From IMG/VR virus record IMGVR_UViG_3300021964_000060, positions 1 to 62,021 of that record: a DNA stretch of 62,021 bases. One strand, 5' to 3'. Numbering within the stretch: position 1 is the first letter of the stretch; every line of letters starts with the position of its first letter. This stretch comes from a virus. The notes beneath the pieces were generated by a model. It ran no database searches. It was not told where the DNA came from and saw only the letters and a list, made by a program, of their open reading frames with translations. Shown piece after piece: positions 1 to 8,845 of the stretch. A program made the translations under genes and the position numbers.

Positions 1-1032
1 ATTATCAATTGAAAAGGATCCCAGTTCATTTGTTTGTGTGTTCGCAAATGCATAAATTTCGGCAGTTTGTGCCGAAAGCGTACCTACAGGGAATTGTACA
101 GTAGGTATTGAAGAATAATAGCCACCGCCACTATCGATAGAAACTGAAGATATATTAGTGTTTGATCCAACTGCGCCGCCGCCTGATGCAGTTCTTATGT
201 CAGGTGCAGAAAGAGTAGCTGTTGCTGTTTCATATGCATAACCCGGATTTACTATTTGAGCAGCATTAATTTGACCTGCAAGCGTGGTTGTTGTTGCAGT
301 TGCCCTTTCTCCCGTCAAAATATTTGTAGGTTGTCCATCTGATGTTAAACCTGGTTGCGAAGTTATAGATGATAACTCTGTTTCTGAAATAGAATCTTTA
401 ATGGGTGTATCAATAAACTTAATAACTTTTCTGTTAGTCATTGGCCCAAAATAATAGCCACGCACAGTAAATCCTAACGTATATGTTAAAGATCTACGAG
501 TCAAAAAGTCACCTTCGTATTGGTCATCCATTACAACGTTATTCAAAATGATAGGAACATCTACTTGTAATTCCATATCATCAATTAATTGAACAGACAC
601 TGTTACATCAGGTTTGAAAAATGGTAATATTTGCTCAAGTATCTTTGTACCATCTTCTTGATATTTGACCATGATATTAAGTTGAAATTCAAGATCATAT
701 GGGGCAGGTACAAACTGAGATATTTTTGAATTTGCATCACTAGATTGATAATTGTTTCTTGTTAAAGACGTTAATTTTCTTTCTGGCGAAAAATTCATAT
801 TTACAATTTCAAACGACATACGAGGCAATGTCATTGCAGGAGCATTTAAACTCGGATCACCTTCCAACCTAGCTAAAACTTTTTGCATGGGTGCGTAGTG
901 AATTGGAACTTTCATTTTCTGAATGAGCTGCTTTTGATTATCCTTTCGCTCAATAACAATATCGTTGAACAATGTGCCAAACATTGCAACGTATCGTCTT
1001 GTAGTTTCATGGTAAAATCTATTGCCGAACAT
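1..1032 (-). CDS. 15: Tail sheath stabiliser and completion protein gp15 (C-terminus cut by window edge)
   Basis: Partial: the frame is open from the ATG at 1032 to base 1, giving 344 visible residues with no stop. The N-terminus (MFGNRFYHETTRRYVAMFGT) and the following 'LFNDI' match the T4 gp15 family, whose hexameric ring caps the sheath and joins the tail to the neck. The family core ('QYxxDGxKILEQILPFFKP', then 'DFLTRRSLTYTLGF') is present. T4 gp15 has 272 residues, so this one carries a C-terminal extension. The extension contains Gly-Tyr beta repeats ('NPGYAYETATATLSAP' and 'GGGYYSSIPTVQF') that resemble an insert in the neighbouring gp14. The start codon overlaps the gp14 stop by one base (TAATG), indicating translational coupling. 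It is the last visible gene of a probable 13-14-15 late operon. Family assignment is confident; the role of the extension is unknown. Confidence 0.85.
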   Translation of the reverse strand, partial: MFGNRFYHETTRRYVAMFGTLFNDIVIERKDNQKQLIQKMKVPIHYAPMQKVLARLEGDPSLNAPAMTLPRMSFEIVNMNFSPERKLTSLTRNNYQSSDANSKISQFVPAPYDLEFQLNIMVKYQEDGTKILEQILPFFKPDVTVSVQLIDDMELQVDVPIILNNVVMDDQYEGDFLTRRSLTYTLGFTVRGYYFGPMTNRKVIKFIDTPIKDSISETELSSITSQPGLTSDGQPTNILTGERATATTTTLAGQINAAQIVNPGYAYETATATLSAPDIRTASGGGAVGSNTNISSVSIDSGGGYYSSIPTVQFPVGTLSAQTAEIYAFANTQTNELGSFSIDN

Positions 1033-2018
1033 TAGTAATTATTCTCTCCAAAAGGATTTTCTGCTGTAAAATCAAGGATATTATCAGCCTCTGACTCAAT
1101 AGTAAAGTTATCAGCAAACGGATCTGCCGTTTCAAGAGCTTGGTTGTTTGCAACAAGTTCATCTGAGGTTGTATTGTAAGGAACAAATATATCATCAACT
1201 TCAGGTATTCCTGTTTCAAATCTTTCATTGCTGTACTCAAATAATTCACATCTTAGATCATATGTTTGCAATGAACCCATTTGATAGAAAATGGCCTCAT
1301 GCTCAACATGCATAATTTTAAATATTTTTTTATTGAGTGGGAAATATATTAAATCACCTTCAAACGGTCTTTCAGGCACACCTTCTAAATTTTTACCAAC
1401 TTCTTGGTCCCAGGATCTAATTGCGACTGTTAGTGTCATCGAATCTCGAATCTGTAATCCGAATTTAGATAAGAAATCACCCTCACCTTCAAACCCATCA
1501 ACATTCTTAACATACATTTCAATTTCAAGTGCGTCTTTATACAACGGCAAATCGTCTTCGTTGAGAAGTTTATCGTATCCGCCTCCCTCAATAAGAACAA
1601 TGCCTAATCTATCAGCAACTTCTTGTGGCGACTCAATGGTAACAGTAGGATTATCAGATTGTAAATAACCTGTACCCGGGCTTGTTATTTGAACATCAGT
1701 GACAACACCACGAGTTAAAACTGCTGTTGCAGTTGCCGTTGTACCTGAAACTGGATCGGAAATTGTAATATTAGGAACACCCGGATAACCCAATCCGTTT
1801 TCCCTAATAGTTAAAGAAAATACTGTGCCTGACGGATCGTCTATGAGAATATCTATGGCTGCTGTTTTTTTAACGACAATCCTATTGTCTGGGACTCTAT
1901 ACTTAGGAATGTAATAACAATCTACTCCGTAAATCTTAATAGATTCTATAACAAGGTCTTCAATTAGACTTTGCTCCATAGAATTTTGAAAATTTTCGAA
2001 GTAATAATTCTTAGCCAC
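1032..2018 (-). CDS. 14: Neck protein gp14
   Basis: 328 residues starting at a GTG codon four bases after the gp13 stop. T4-like gp14 forms part of the neck that closes the filled head and docks the tail. Family signatures include the N-terminal 'YYFENFxNSxEQxLIEDLVIESIKIYG' region (residues 5-31), 'EMYVKNVDGFEGEGDFLSKFG' around 167-187, and 'FYQMGSLQTYDLRCELFEYS' near 245-265, followed by an acidic tail. Residues about 55-131 are an extra beta-rich insert with two 'GxGY...P.(V/I)TI' units; the protein is longer than T4 gp14 (256 residues). It lies between gp13 and gp15, as in T4. The end of the gene overlaps the gp15 start by one base. Confidence 0.88.
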   Translation of the reverse strand: MAKNYYFENFQNSMEQSLIEDLVIESIKIYGVDCYYIPKYRVPDNRIVVKKTAAIDILIDDPSGTVFSLTIRENGLGYPGVPNITISDPVSGTTATATAVLTRGVVTDVQITSPGTGYLQSDNPTVTIESPQEVADRLGIVLIEGGGYDKLLNEDDLPLYKDALEIEMYVKNVDGFEGEGDFLSKFGLQIRDSMTLTVAIRSWDQEVGKNLEGVPERPFEGDLIYFPLNKKIFKIMHVEHEAIFYQMGSLQTYDLRCELFEYSNERFETGIPEVDDIFVPYNTTSDELVANNQALETADPFADNFTIESEADNILDFTAENPFGENNY

Positions 2019-2022
2019 TTAA

Positions 2023-2766
2023 TTACCCAATCATGTCGTTTACAGGAAGTGAGTAAGAACTAATCATTTCTTCTTCCATCCTGCGAATTTCATCCTCTGC
2101 ATCTTTTAAAATTTGTTCACCGTTAAACTGAATATTCCCGGGTAACTGCATACCATTAAACTTTGTTAAATTAGAACCCCATTGATATTTAATTTTAGCA
2201 GTAGCGTAATTCTGTAACCAACGGTCTTTCCACACATTTGTGTAGGTTTCTGGATCAACAATTGAATAGCATTCTGCAACAAGATATGTACCAGGTGAAA
2301 TTGCATCCCAGTCATGGTCAACCCATAATTTGTTTACGTGTCTATTATATCTTATTGGCTGCATACCTGATAAGATTTCTTCCATAAATTGAAGATACTG
2401 CATTGACATGTAAAAATGTGTCAAATTATAGTTCGTCATTTCATGTAGATGATTTAAGATAAATTGATATTTGGCACTAAACATATTAGAGCTAAATGCA
2501 GGACTAGATGATAAATTGAAAACGTTAATAGTCCCTATAATATTTTCTGGAACCTCAATATATCTATTATCAATGTCCTGCTGTGTTAATTGACGTTTTA
2601 AATAGATTTTTTCTGTTCCATCAAAATGATAGTCCCAATAATATGAAAGGGCTTCATCAACCCTATCATCCACTTGATCTGGATCTACATTAATTTCAAT
2701 AACTGGTTTACCTAACTTTCGTAAACACCATTCTTTAAATTCTTTGCGTGTGGTCGGCTGAGCCAT
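2023..2766 (-). CDS. 13: Neck protein gp13
   Basis: 247 residues; the ATG at 2766 is preceded by a GGAG ribosome-binding site. The N-terminal 'EFKEWCLRKLGKPVIEINVDPDQ' region, 'VDEALSYYWDYHFDG' and the C-terminal 'GNIQFNGEQILKDAEDEI' are typical of gp13 of marine T4-like phages. With gp14 this protein forms the neck connecting head and tail. It is shorter than T4 gp13 (309 residues), which is usual in marine relatives. It is the first gene of the 13-14-15 group and has its own perfect late promoter octamer 26 nt upstream. Confidence 0.88.
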   Translation of the reverse strand: MAQPTTRKEFKEWCLRKLGKPVIEINVDPDQVDDRVDEALSYYWDYHFDGTEKIYLKRQLTQQDIDNRYIEVPENIIGTINVFNLSSSPAFSSNMFSAKYQFILNHLHEMTNYNLTHFYMSMQYLQFMEEILSGMQPIRYNRHVNKLWVDHDWDAISPGTYLVAECYSIVDPETYTNVWKDRWLQNYATAKIKYQWGSNLTKFNGMQLPGNIQFNGEQILKDAEDEIRRMEEEMISSYSLPVNDMIG

Positions 2767-2792
2767 AGACTATCTCCAATACAGTATATACG

Positions 2793-2800
2793 TATTTATA
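2793..2800 (-). promoter_or_regulatory. T4-type late promoter TATAAATA upstream of gp13
   Basis: On the minus strand the octamer TATAAATA ends 26 nt before the gp13 start codon, in the short gap after the 54-aa gene. This is the exact T4 late consensus, recognised by the phage sigma factor gp55 and the sliding clamp. It would drive the 13-14-15 group. Confidence 0.75.
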
Positions 2801-2814
2801 AAATAAACAATAGA

Positions 2815-2979
2815 TCACTTAGTAATCAGTCTACGTAATTTTCTTTGTCTTTCGGCTAAATGTTTATTATCAATACCTTTAATGATATTTGATTTCTTTT
2901 TAGAATCAAGAGACTCTAGATACATACCTAGAGCCTCTCTTTCTAGTTTACTTTTAGCTATTTGCTCTTTACTTTGCAT
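2815..2979 (-). CDS. Small charged hypothetical protein (54 aa)
   Basis: The ATG at 2979 lies one base after the stop codon of the 1,861-aa gene, so the two are probably translationally coupled. A longer start inside the upstream gene is possible but would give a long out-of-frame overlap, so the short form is preferred. The 54-residue product is rich in Lys, Arg, Glu and Leu, with an arginine/lysine-rich C-terminus ('AERQRKLRRLITK'), and looks alpha-helical. No signal peptide or membrane segment is visible. I do not recognise the family. Its place between a giant structural gene and the neck genes suggests a late product, perhaps an assembly factor; that is inference only. Confidence 0.55.
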   Translation of the reverse strand: MQSKEQIAKSKLEREALGMYLESLDSKKKSNIIKGIDNKHLAERQRKLRRLITK

Positions 2980-2980
2980 A

Positions 2981-5900
2981 TTACGCCTGTGATTCTGACC
3001 ATGTGATACGAGCTGAACATTGGAATGGGTTAGTTGACCGAATATCAGACGTGTCATTAACTGTAACAGCAACTGTTAATATGTCTGGCCCATTCGGAAA
3101 TACTCCATCTCCGCCTAAAATTGAATTACCCATATCGACAACAGCGGCTAGACTGAAGTTTGTAGCGTTTGTAATTCTTTTACCGTTGCTATCTTTTGTA
3201 CCACCTGCGGCACGGAAAGAAAATACCTCTGCCCCACCATCGATAGTTTCACCAAACGAATGCTCATATAATTGAGATAATGATGGCGATCTAACATTTT
3301 CCCAACCTGTGGTTGATAAGTTTGCATTAAGCAATAACTTAACAGTACAGTCGTGCGTCAATACTAAACCAACTTCGGCTAATTTCAACTGCATACGATT
3401 GATGATATCTCTTTGCCCTAATAGTCCAGTCAAGTTACTATCAACTGATGGTGCAAGTCTTAATGATACCAATGGAATTAAATCATTTCCTAATGAAACA
3501 TTTTCTTCGGCTGCACCACCACCAATTGTAATTACCGTACCGGATGGCACACTTGGTACTTTAGGCTGTGATGCATTAAAGGCCCTTGATGCGACATACA
3601 GATATGCGTTAAAATTACCATTTGAATAATCAGTATATACAACCGGTTTACTTTCAAGGTCCCCTAAAATCCCGGTAGATGTTTCAAAAATTGTACCAGC
3701 ACCAAAAGATCCAGCAGTTGAAGTATTGAAAGGTATTTGTAAATAATAGTCATATTGAAAAGTATTGTAATTTACTACTCGGACTCTTACTGCAGCTCCA
3801 TTAGTCGTTACAGTTGCACTATCACCACCTGTAAAGTTAAAAGTTTGTGACTCAGCAGTAAACAAATAGGCTTCGTCTTCATCAAATTTACCATCCATAA
3901 TGACTGATGTACCCCAGTGGAATAATGTTGGGGCATAAGTAGGCAGTTGGTCATTTATAATTTCATATTTAGCAGGCAAGTTACCTGACCTCATATATGC
4001 CTCATCTAATCTATTATTATGTATAAATTCATGTACATATCTTACATGGCCTTTTGTATCTTTAAATCCAAAGCGAATCTTACCGGCCCCATACCAAGAA
4101 TAATCCATATAACACATTTGAATTGCGTTAATATCTAGTAAAAAGCCTTCTGGGCCTGATCCATCACATCTATCAATATTCCAATCGATTTGCGGGATTT
4201 TTAAATCTTCTGTTTTTGTTAATATAACTTTAGAGGCACTAACTCCTCTATATTCTGGCTGAACATACATTTTAGTTCTAGATTCAATTTTTGTGATTTT
4301 GTGCGTCTGCCCTCTAATCACAACAAAATCGCCAACAGTTAATTGTCCGGTAAAGTTTGTATCCGTTCCATTAATTTCATTGCTTCTATTTGCAATATCA
4401 ATAGATCCTGATAATTGAGTTGTAGATGACCTCCTTACGCAATAAACCGTATTGCCATCATACTCAAAGAAAAATCCATTTTGAAAATCAAACATTCCAG
4501 ATCTAATAGCAGATCCTGAATAACCGTTAAGATTATATTTAATGATACCCGAAGGAATAGAAGTTGCGGGTGTTTGAGGTAAAACAAATGTAAATGTAAA
4601 ATCATCAACTTTAGTTATTGTAAATATACCATTATATGTAGTATCGGTAGAATCTTTTACTTTAATAGATTGACCAGTACTCATCCTATGAGGATAAGTT
4701 GTTTTACCAGTTGCAGTTGTTCCTGCCGCTGTTAAAGTCTGAAATATAGTTGGTGGATTAAAATTAATAGCTAAAGATGTTTGAATACCTTTACCGGATT
4801 GATAACGGAAATATTTACGTGTTTGTCTTAAAATTTGTGAAAACGGTGCTGTTCCCGCAGCAATTTCAACGCCACCATCGAATGGTCTATGCACAGCATA
4901 TCCATCAGGTCTTGCATATACTTTTGTTGTGGTATATGCTCTAGCTGTTTGTTCGGATGTAGCCGCACTAGTTGTAAGAGTAAGTTCAGTATCAGATGTT
5001 ATACCTGAAACTACATATGTTTCAAAACTACCAACAGACTGTGCAGTTTCTACCCTAAAGGTTATTGTGTCCCCGGGTTTAAAATATCTTGTAAACAATG
5101 TACTTGTTCCAAATACATGATCTTGACCTTCAACGAGTTCGCAGGTTCCGGGCATTTTAACATACCCGCTTATAGACTCAGATTGAATCTCATGGGTTCC
5201 TGTGGCAGCAGTTAAAGTTACTCCTAATCCATTAATAGCGTTTTCATACGTATTTGCAACCTGGATATTTTGGTCATCTACAGGAATAGTATAATATTGG
5301 GAACCAGAACTCAATCCACCTATAGGTGAATTGCCTTTTGCATCATATGCAATTAAACTTCCTGGGACTAAATGATGATATAAATCTCCAGAAACCAGAG
5401 GTATTGTATCATTTAAAACCGTACTCGAATCAAAGCTATAATCAATAGGACTAACTAAAACATTTGTATTAAAGTTTATTAAAGTGTCTGCTACAGAAGC
5501 AGCAGTATACGCACCATCTAAAACTCCAGGAGTTGCAGCTGTTGCAAATTGTAGGGTTTCTGTGCCAGAATTAGTAATATCTACTTCAACATTATCTTTT
5601 GTTAATCTAAATCTGTTTGGTGTAGTAACTATTACTCCATAAGTGTCTCCATCATTCACAGTAGGTTTTGTCATGGCATCGGATGCTGCTGTGACTAATG
5701 CTCTTCCAAAGCTTTCAAATTCTGTAGTACTATCAAAATCAGCAGTATTGCTCATTTGGAAAAAGCCAAGGACTTGAATTCCGTTTTCTAATAAAGCATC
5801 ATATTGTCTTAAACCGTTATAAGTACTACCCGTCAATGTGAATTGATACATATAATTGTAATTGGTGGATGTTGCTGCCGGGTATGCTCTAAGTCCAAAA

Positions 5901-8566
5901 AGAACAACTTGTCCACCATTTCTTGCCAAGCGGGCGGTCGTGATATTGCAATACCAACTACCGTTAGATGTAGTTGTTATAAAGTTTCGACCGTTTCTTA
6001 AACTTGATGGGGATGGATTACTCCATAGTATTCTTATCTCAAGAGGGTCTATTCTTATCCAATCGCCACCAGATGATCTATCAAGATAAGAAGTCAACGG
6101 GTTAACGTCATATTGCAACATCCAACCGTAATGAGACCCTGAAGTAAGATCTTTTGTCATAAAGTTTGGACTGAAGTCACTGAACAGTACATTGTCATTG
6201 ACTGGAGAGAAGCCATCAGTAGCTGCTGCTAATCCTAAAGACCCTGCAATATTAACCGATACCGAACCTTGAAAATTCCCGCCAGTATAGCGAGAAACGC
6301 CCAGGTTATAAGGGAAATAAATTTGGTTAAAACTGTTTCCCCACCAAGTTGGGTCTGTAGTCAAAACTCTTCCAGCGTTCCAATCATTAATAGTTGGGGT
6401 TGGTATGAATTCTATACCTGAAAGACCCCCCAAATATGTTTCCATAGCAGTATTAATAGCATCATATTTAGTTCTACTGGTGTTAGGAACAGCAGTATCT
6501 ACAATTCCCGTGGCTGTTGTTGGCACAACACCTCCAGTTCCAAGACTAAAAACTACGTTTTGTCCATCAACCAATCCATGACTTTCATTGTAAAAAGTAT
6601 TTCTATTTGGATCTTCAGTTGAAACATCAAAAGTATAACTACCTGTTGCATAGGAAAGTCTTTGTGTCACACCTGATGTATTTTTCAATCTGATACGATC
6701 TTCAGATAGAACTTCAGATAACCAATTTGTAGTTGTTGTAGTTTGAGTACTATAAAAATTCTGTAGAGCAATATTACCTGAATTATAAGTTATAGTTAAA
6801 GGAGTGTCGTCAACAGCTCCATGATTTGCAACATAAAAGCTATCAGCTTCAGGATCTTGAATTAACGGAACCATAAAGAAATCATTATGACCATAACTAG
6901 TAAATGCATTATTACGATAAGTGGTAGATCCTATGTATGCACGGAATGTTCCATCGCTTAAAGGCTGCCCAGAGTAAAACAAGCTATTCTGGTTGTAAAA
7001 ACTTTCTGAGGTTCCGTATCCGTTTTCAATGAAATTATAACCGCCAGGAACAGTTCCTGTTTGCCCTAGGATGTAATTTGCATTTTCGGAACTTGAGAAT
7101 ATAATAGGATAATATACCAAATTTGCAACATTAAGAGCCCTGTAAGCGTCTGTTCCATTTTTAGAAACATAAAGCATAGATCTTACATTGGTGGCATTCG
7201 ATATACCGGCTTTAAAATATCCCCGTAAATTACTATCATAGGTCGCCGCATCCCACCCAGAACCTGTACCCAACGCTCTATATGTTGTTTCGCCAAATGT
7301 GTATGAACCTGTGTTTCTGCCTTGATATATTTCATATACAAGCCCTAATAAAGCTCTACCGTAGTTAAATGTTCCAGTAGAAGTAATATTAATCTCAGAT
7401 CCATTGTATGAATTAGATAAACTTATGGTATCAGCGGTTTTATAGATAACATAATAAATCTGAAAGTTTGTCAATCCTCCGATAGCAGTGTCACCTGCAG
7501 AGTGTTGATAAATTACGCAGTCGTTTGTTCTTAGATCGTGCGATTCCCAAGTAATAGTATTATCGTTAACATTTATATCACCTGATGAAAATTTAACATT
7601 ATATGGAGGTATCCATTTTTTAGTTTCTGTAAGTTGTAAATTTGGCGATACAGAAGTTGCAATAAAATCATCATAATGAACATACCTATCGCCATCAGGT
7701 GCTGTCGAAGACGTAACATTAGAAATTTCGAATGTTTTTCTTCCAATAGAGTTTACAAGATAAAAATTAGAATTTGGCTGAAATCCGTGAGGAGTTGGTG
7801 TAGTTACGGTTAACGTACTTTGTGTACCTTCAGTTGTTGAAATGCCTAAATCTTCTCTATAACTTATTTGTGATCCATTAAAAAATTTTCCAGGGGCAAT
7901 TTGAGTATATAACCCAGATATTGTTCCTGTTACGGTTTGAACGGATGCAGCATTATATGAAAAAGTTGTTTCTGTGACAAATTTTATAATATATTTACCT
8001 TCAGCAGTTCTAGATGATAAACCTTGAACATCGATAGGCACTCCTACATCTAAACCGTGAGGCGATTGTGTTGTGACCGTAATAACATCAGATCCAGTTC
8101 TGGCTGTGACTGATAATACATCCGAAAGATAACCCTGTCCGTCACCAATATATGTTGAAGGAATATTGTTTGAAAGCTCTAACGTTTCCCATTTTGTGGG
8201 CTGAAGGCCATATTCAAAATCGGTATCAATTAAGTTTTGTGGATTAGAAACACGAAGTTTATGAACTGGATCTAATAATGAATCAGAAACATCCATTTTT
8301 TGTTCCGGTTCATCAACAAAAATTTGAAATTTATCTACATTATTACTTCCAGGTGCGGGACTATCTAAAACAATTGTTGTGGTTTCTGAATTAGGATCCC
8401 ATGTTACTGTTGCACCCTTTTGGTCATCCGCAAAATTATATACAATAGTATTTAAAGTAACATTTGTAACAATTAATAACTCTTCGTGCTTAACGAACTT
8501 AGGAACGGTTAAAGTTCCGGATGCACTATCATATTCGTAATAAGCCTGTAATAGTTTTTTCGCCAT
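2981..8566 (-). CDS. Giant virion structural protein with HGL beta repeats and SWYG module
   Basis: 1,861 residues; the ATG at 8566 is preceded by AGGAAAG. The N-terminus ('LLQAYYEYDSASGTLTVPKF', then 'IDTDFEYGLQPTKWETL' at 113-129) resembles large structural proteins of marine T4-like phages. The body is beta-rich, with recurring 'H-G-(L/F)-x2-G' type units near residues 170, 259, 342, 662 and 1292, each probably one small beta domain. From about 1250 to 1560 runs a module beginning 'FRYQSGKG' and containing 'DGSGPEGFLLDI', 'MDYSWYGAGKIRF', 'YMRSGNLP' and 'HWGTSVIMDG'. Versions of this module recur in the proteins at 30209-33715 and 33716-37939. No enzyme motif or signal peptide is visible. 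It lies between fibre genes and neck genes, so a tail or fibre structural role is likely; the exact location in the virion is unknown. Confidence 0.75.
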   Translation of the reverse strand: MAKKLLQAYYEYDSASGTLTVPKFVKHEELLIVTNVTLNTIVYNFADDQKGATVTWDPNSETTTIVLDSPAPGSNNVDKFQIFVDEPEQKMDVSDSLLDPVHKLRVSNPQNLIDTDFEYGLQPTKWETLELSNNIPSTYIGDGQGYLSDVLSVTARTGSDVITVTTQSPHGLDVGVPIDVQGLSSRTAEGKYIIKFVTETTFSYNAASVQTVTGTISGLYTQIAPGKFFNGSQISYREDLGISTTEGTQSTLTVTTPTPHGFQPNSNFYLVNSIGRKTFEISNVTSSTAPDGDRYVHYDDFIATSVSPNLQLTETKKWIPPYNVKFSSGDINVNDNTITWESHDLRTNDCVIYQHSAGDTAIGGLTNFQIYYVIYKTADTISLSNSYNGSEINITSTGTFNYGRALLGLVYEIYQGRNTGSYTFGETTYRALGTGSGWDAATYDSNLRGYFKAGISNATNVRSMLYVSKNGTDAYRALNVANLVYYPIIFSSSENANYILGQTGTVPGGYNFIENGYGTSESFYNQNSLFYSGQPLSDGTFRAYIGSTTYRNNAFTSYGHNDFFMVPLIQDPEADSFYVANHGAVDDTPLTITYNSGNIALQNFYSTQTTTTTNWLSEVLSEDRIRLKNTSGVTQRLSYATGSYTFDVSTEDPNRNTFYNESHGLVDGQNVVFSLGTGGVVPTTATGIVDTAVPNTSRTKYDAINTAMETYLGGLSGIEFIPTPTINDWNAGRVLTTDPTWWGNSFNQIYFPYNLGVSRYTGGNFQGSVSVNIAGSLGLAAATDGFSPVNDNVLFSDFSPNFMTKDLTSGSHYGWMLQYDVNPLTSYLDRSSGGDWIRIDPLEIRILWSNPSPSSLRNGRNFITTTSNGSWYCNITTARLARNGGQVVLFGLRAYPAATSTNYNYMYQFTLTGSTYNGLRQYDALLENGIQVLGFFQMSNTADFDSTTEFESFGRALVTAASDAMTKPTVNDGDTYGVIVTTPNRFRLTKDNVEVDITNSGTETLQFATAATPGVLDGAYTAASVADTLINFNTNVLVSPIDYSFDSSTVLNDTIPLVSGDLYHHLVPGSLIAYDAKGNSPIGGLSSGSQYYTIPVDDQNIQVANTYENAINGLGVTLTAATGTHEIQSESISGYVKMPGTCELVEGQDHVFGTSTLFTRYFKPGDTITFRVETAQSVGSFETYVVSGITSDTELTLTTSAATSEQTARAYTTTKVYARPDGYAVHRPFDGGVEIAAGTAPFSQILRQTRKYFRYQSGKGIQTSLAINFNPPTIFQTLTAAGTTATGKTTYPHRMSTGQSIKVKDSTDTTYNGIFTITKVDDFTFTFVLPQTPATSIPSGIIKYNLNGYSGSAIRSGMFDFQNGFFFEYDGNTVYCVRRSSTTQLSGSIDIANRSNEINGTDTNFTGQLTVGDFVVIRGQTHKITKIESRTKMYVQPEYRGVSASKVILTKTEDLKIPQIDWNIDRCDGSGPEGFLLDINAIQMCYMDYSWYGAGKIRFGFKDTKGHVRYVHEFIHNNRLDEAYMRSGNLPAKYEIINDQLPTYAPTLFHWGTSVIMDGKFDEDEAYLFTAESQTFNFTGGDSATVTTNGAAVRVRVVNYNTFQYDYYLQIPFNTSTAGSFGAGTIFETSTGILGDLESKPVVYTDYSNGNFNAYLYVASRAFNASQPKVPSVPSGTVITIGGGAAEENVSLGNDLIPLVSLRLAPSVDSNLTGLLGQRDIINRMQLKLAEVGLVLTHDCTVKLLLNANLSTTGWENVRSPSLSQLYEHSFGETIDGGAEVFSFRAAGGTKDSNGKRITNATNFSLAAVVDMGNSILGGDGVFPNGPDILTVAVTVNDTSDIRSTNPFQCSARITWSESQA

Positions 8567-8579
8567 GAATCTTTCCTAA

Positions 8580-8816
8580 TTAATATGCTAAAGCAGTTGC
8601 GTATGCAACAACTGTTGGTATGTCAGTACCGCCGCCGCCACCACCGCCTTGAATATTTCCGCCTGTTAATGTCCCACCTACATCTACATCACCGTCAATG
8701 TCTACATCATTTCCGACATATAGGTTTAAAAATCTTTTTGTATTAGCTCCAATATCACCTGTATTATTTTCTGAAGGCTCAATTCCATTGTCTACTCTAA
8801 ATGCTTGCTTTGCCAT
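8580..8816 (-). CDS. Small fibre-like structural protein (78 aa)
   Basis: The ATG at 8816 has an AGGAG ribosome-binding site. The product starts 'MAKQAFRVDNGIEPSENNTG' and continues with 'RFLNLYVGNDVDIDGDVDVGG', a shape found at the N-terminal ends of long T4-like tail fibres. It then runs into an eight-glycine tract and a short hydrophobic C-terminus. It resembles the attachment end of a fibre without its shaft, so it may be a small partner protein or a remnant. It has its own CATAAATA octamer, and its stop lies 13 nt upstream of the 1,861-aa gene. Confidence 0.6.
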   Translation of the reverse strand: MAKQAFRVDNGIEPSENNTGDIGANTKRFLNLYVGNDVDIDGDVDVGGTLTGGNIQGGGGGGGTDIPTVVAYATALAY

Positions 8817-8837
8817 TTTAATCTCCTATAATGTATA

Positions 8838-8845
8838 TATTTATG
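8838..8845 (-). promoter_or_regulatory. Late promoter variant CATAAATA upstream of the 78-aa gene
   Basis: CATAAATA on the minus strand, 21 nt before the ATG at 8816. It differs from the T4 late consensus only at the first base. The TAA stop codon of the upstream 966-aa fibre gene lies inside the octamer. Confidence 0.55.

Noticed and set aside
2980-3072. Longer 85-codon version of the small gene at 2815
   Set aside because: It would overlap the end of the 1,861-aa gene out of frame by about 90 bases, whereas the ATG at 2979 follows that stop immediately, as at other junctions here.
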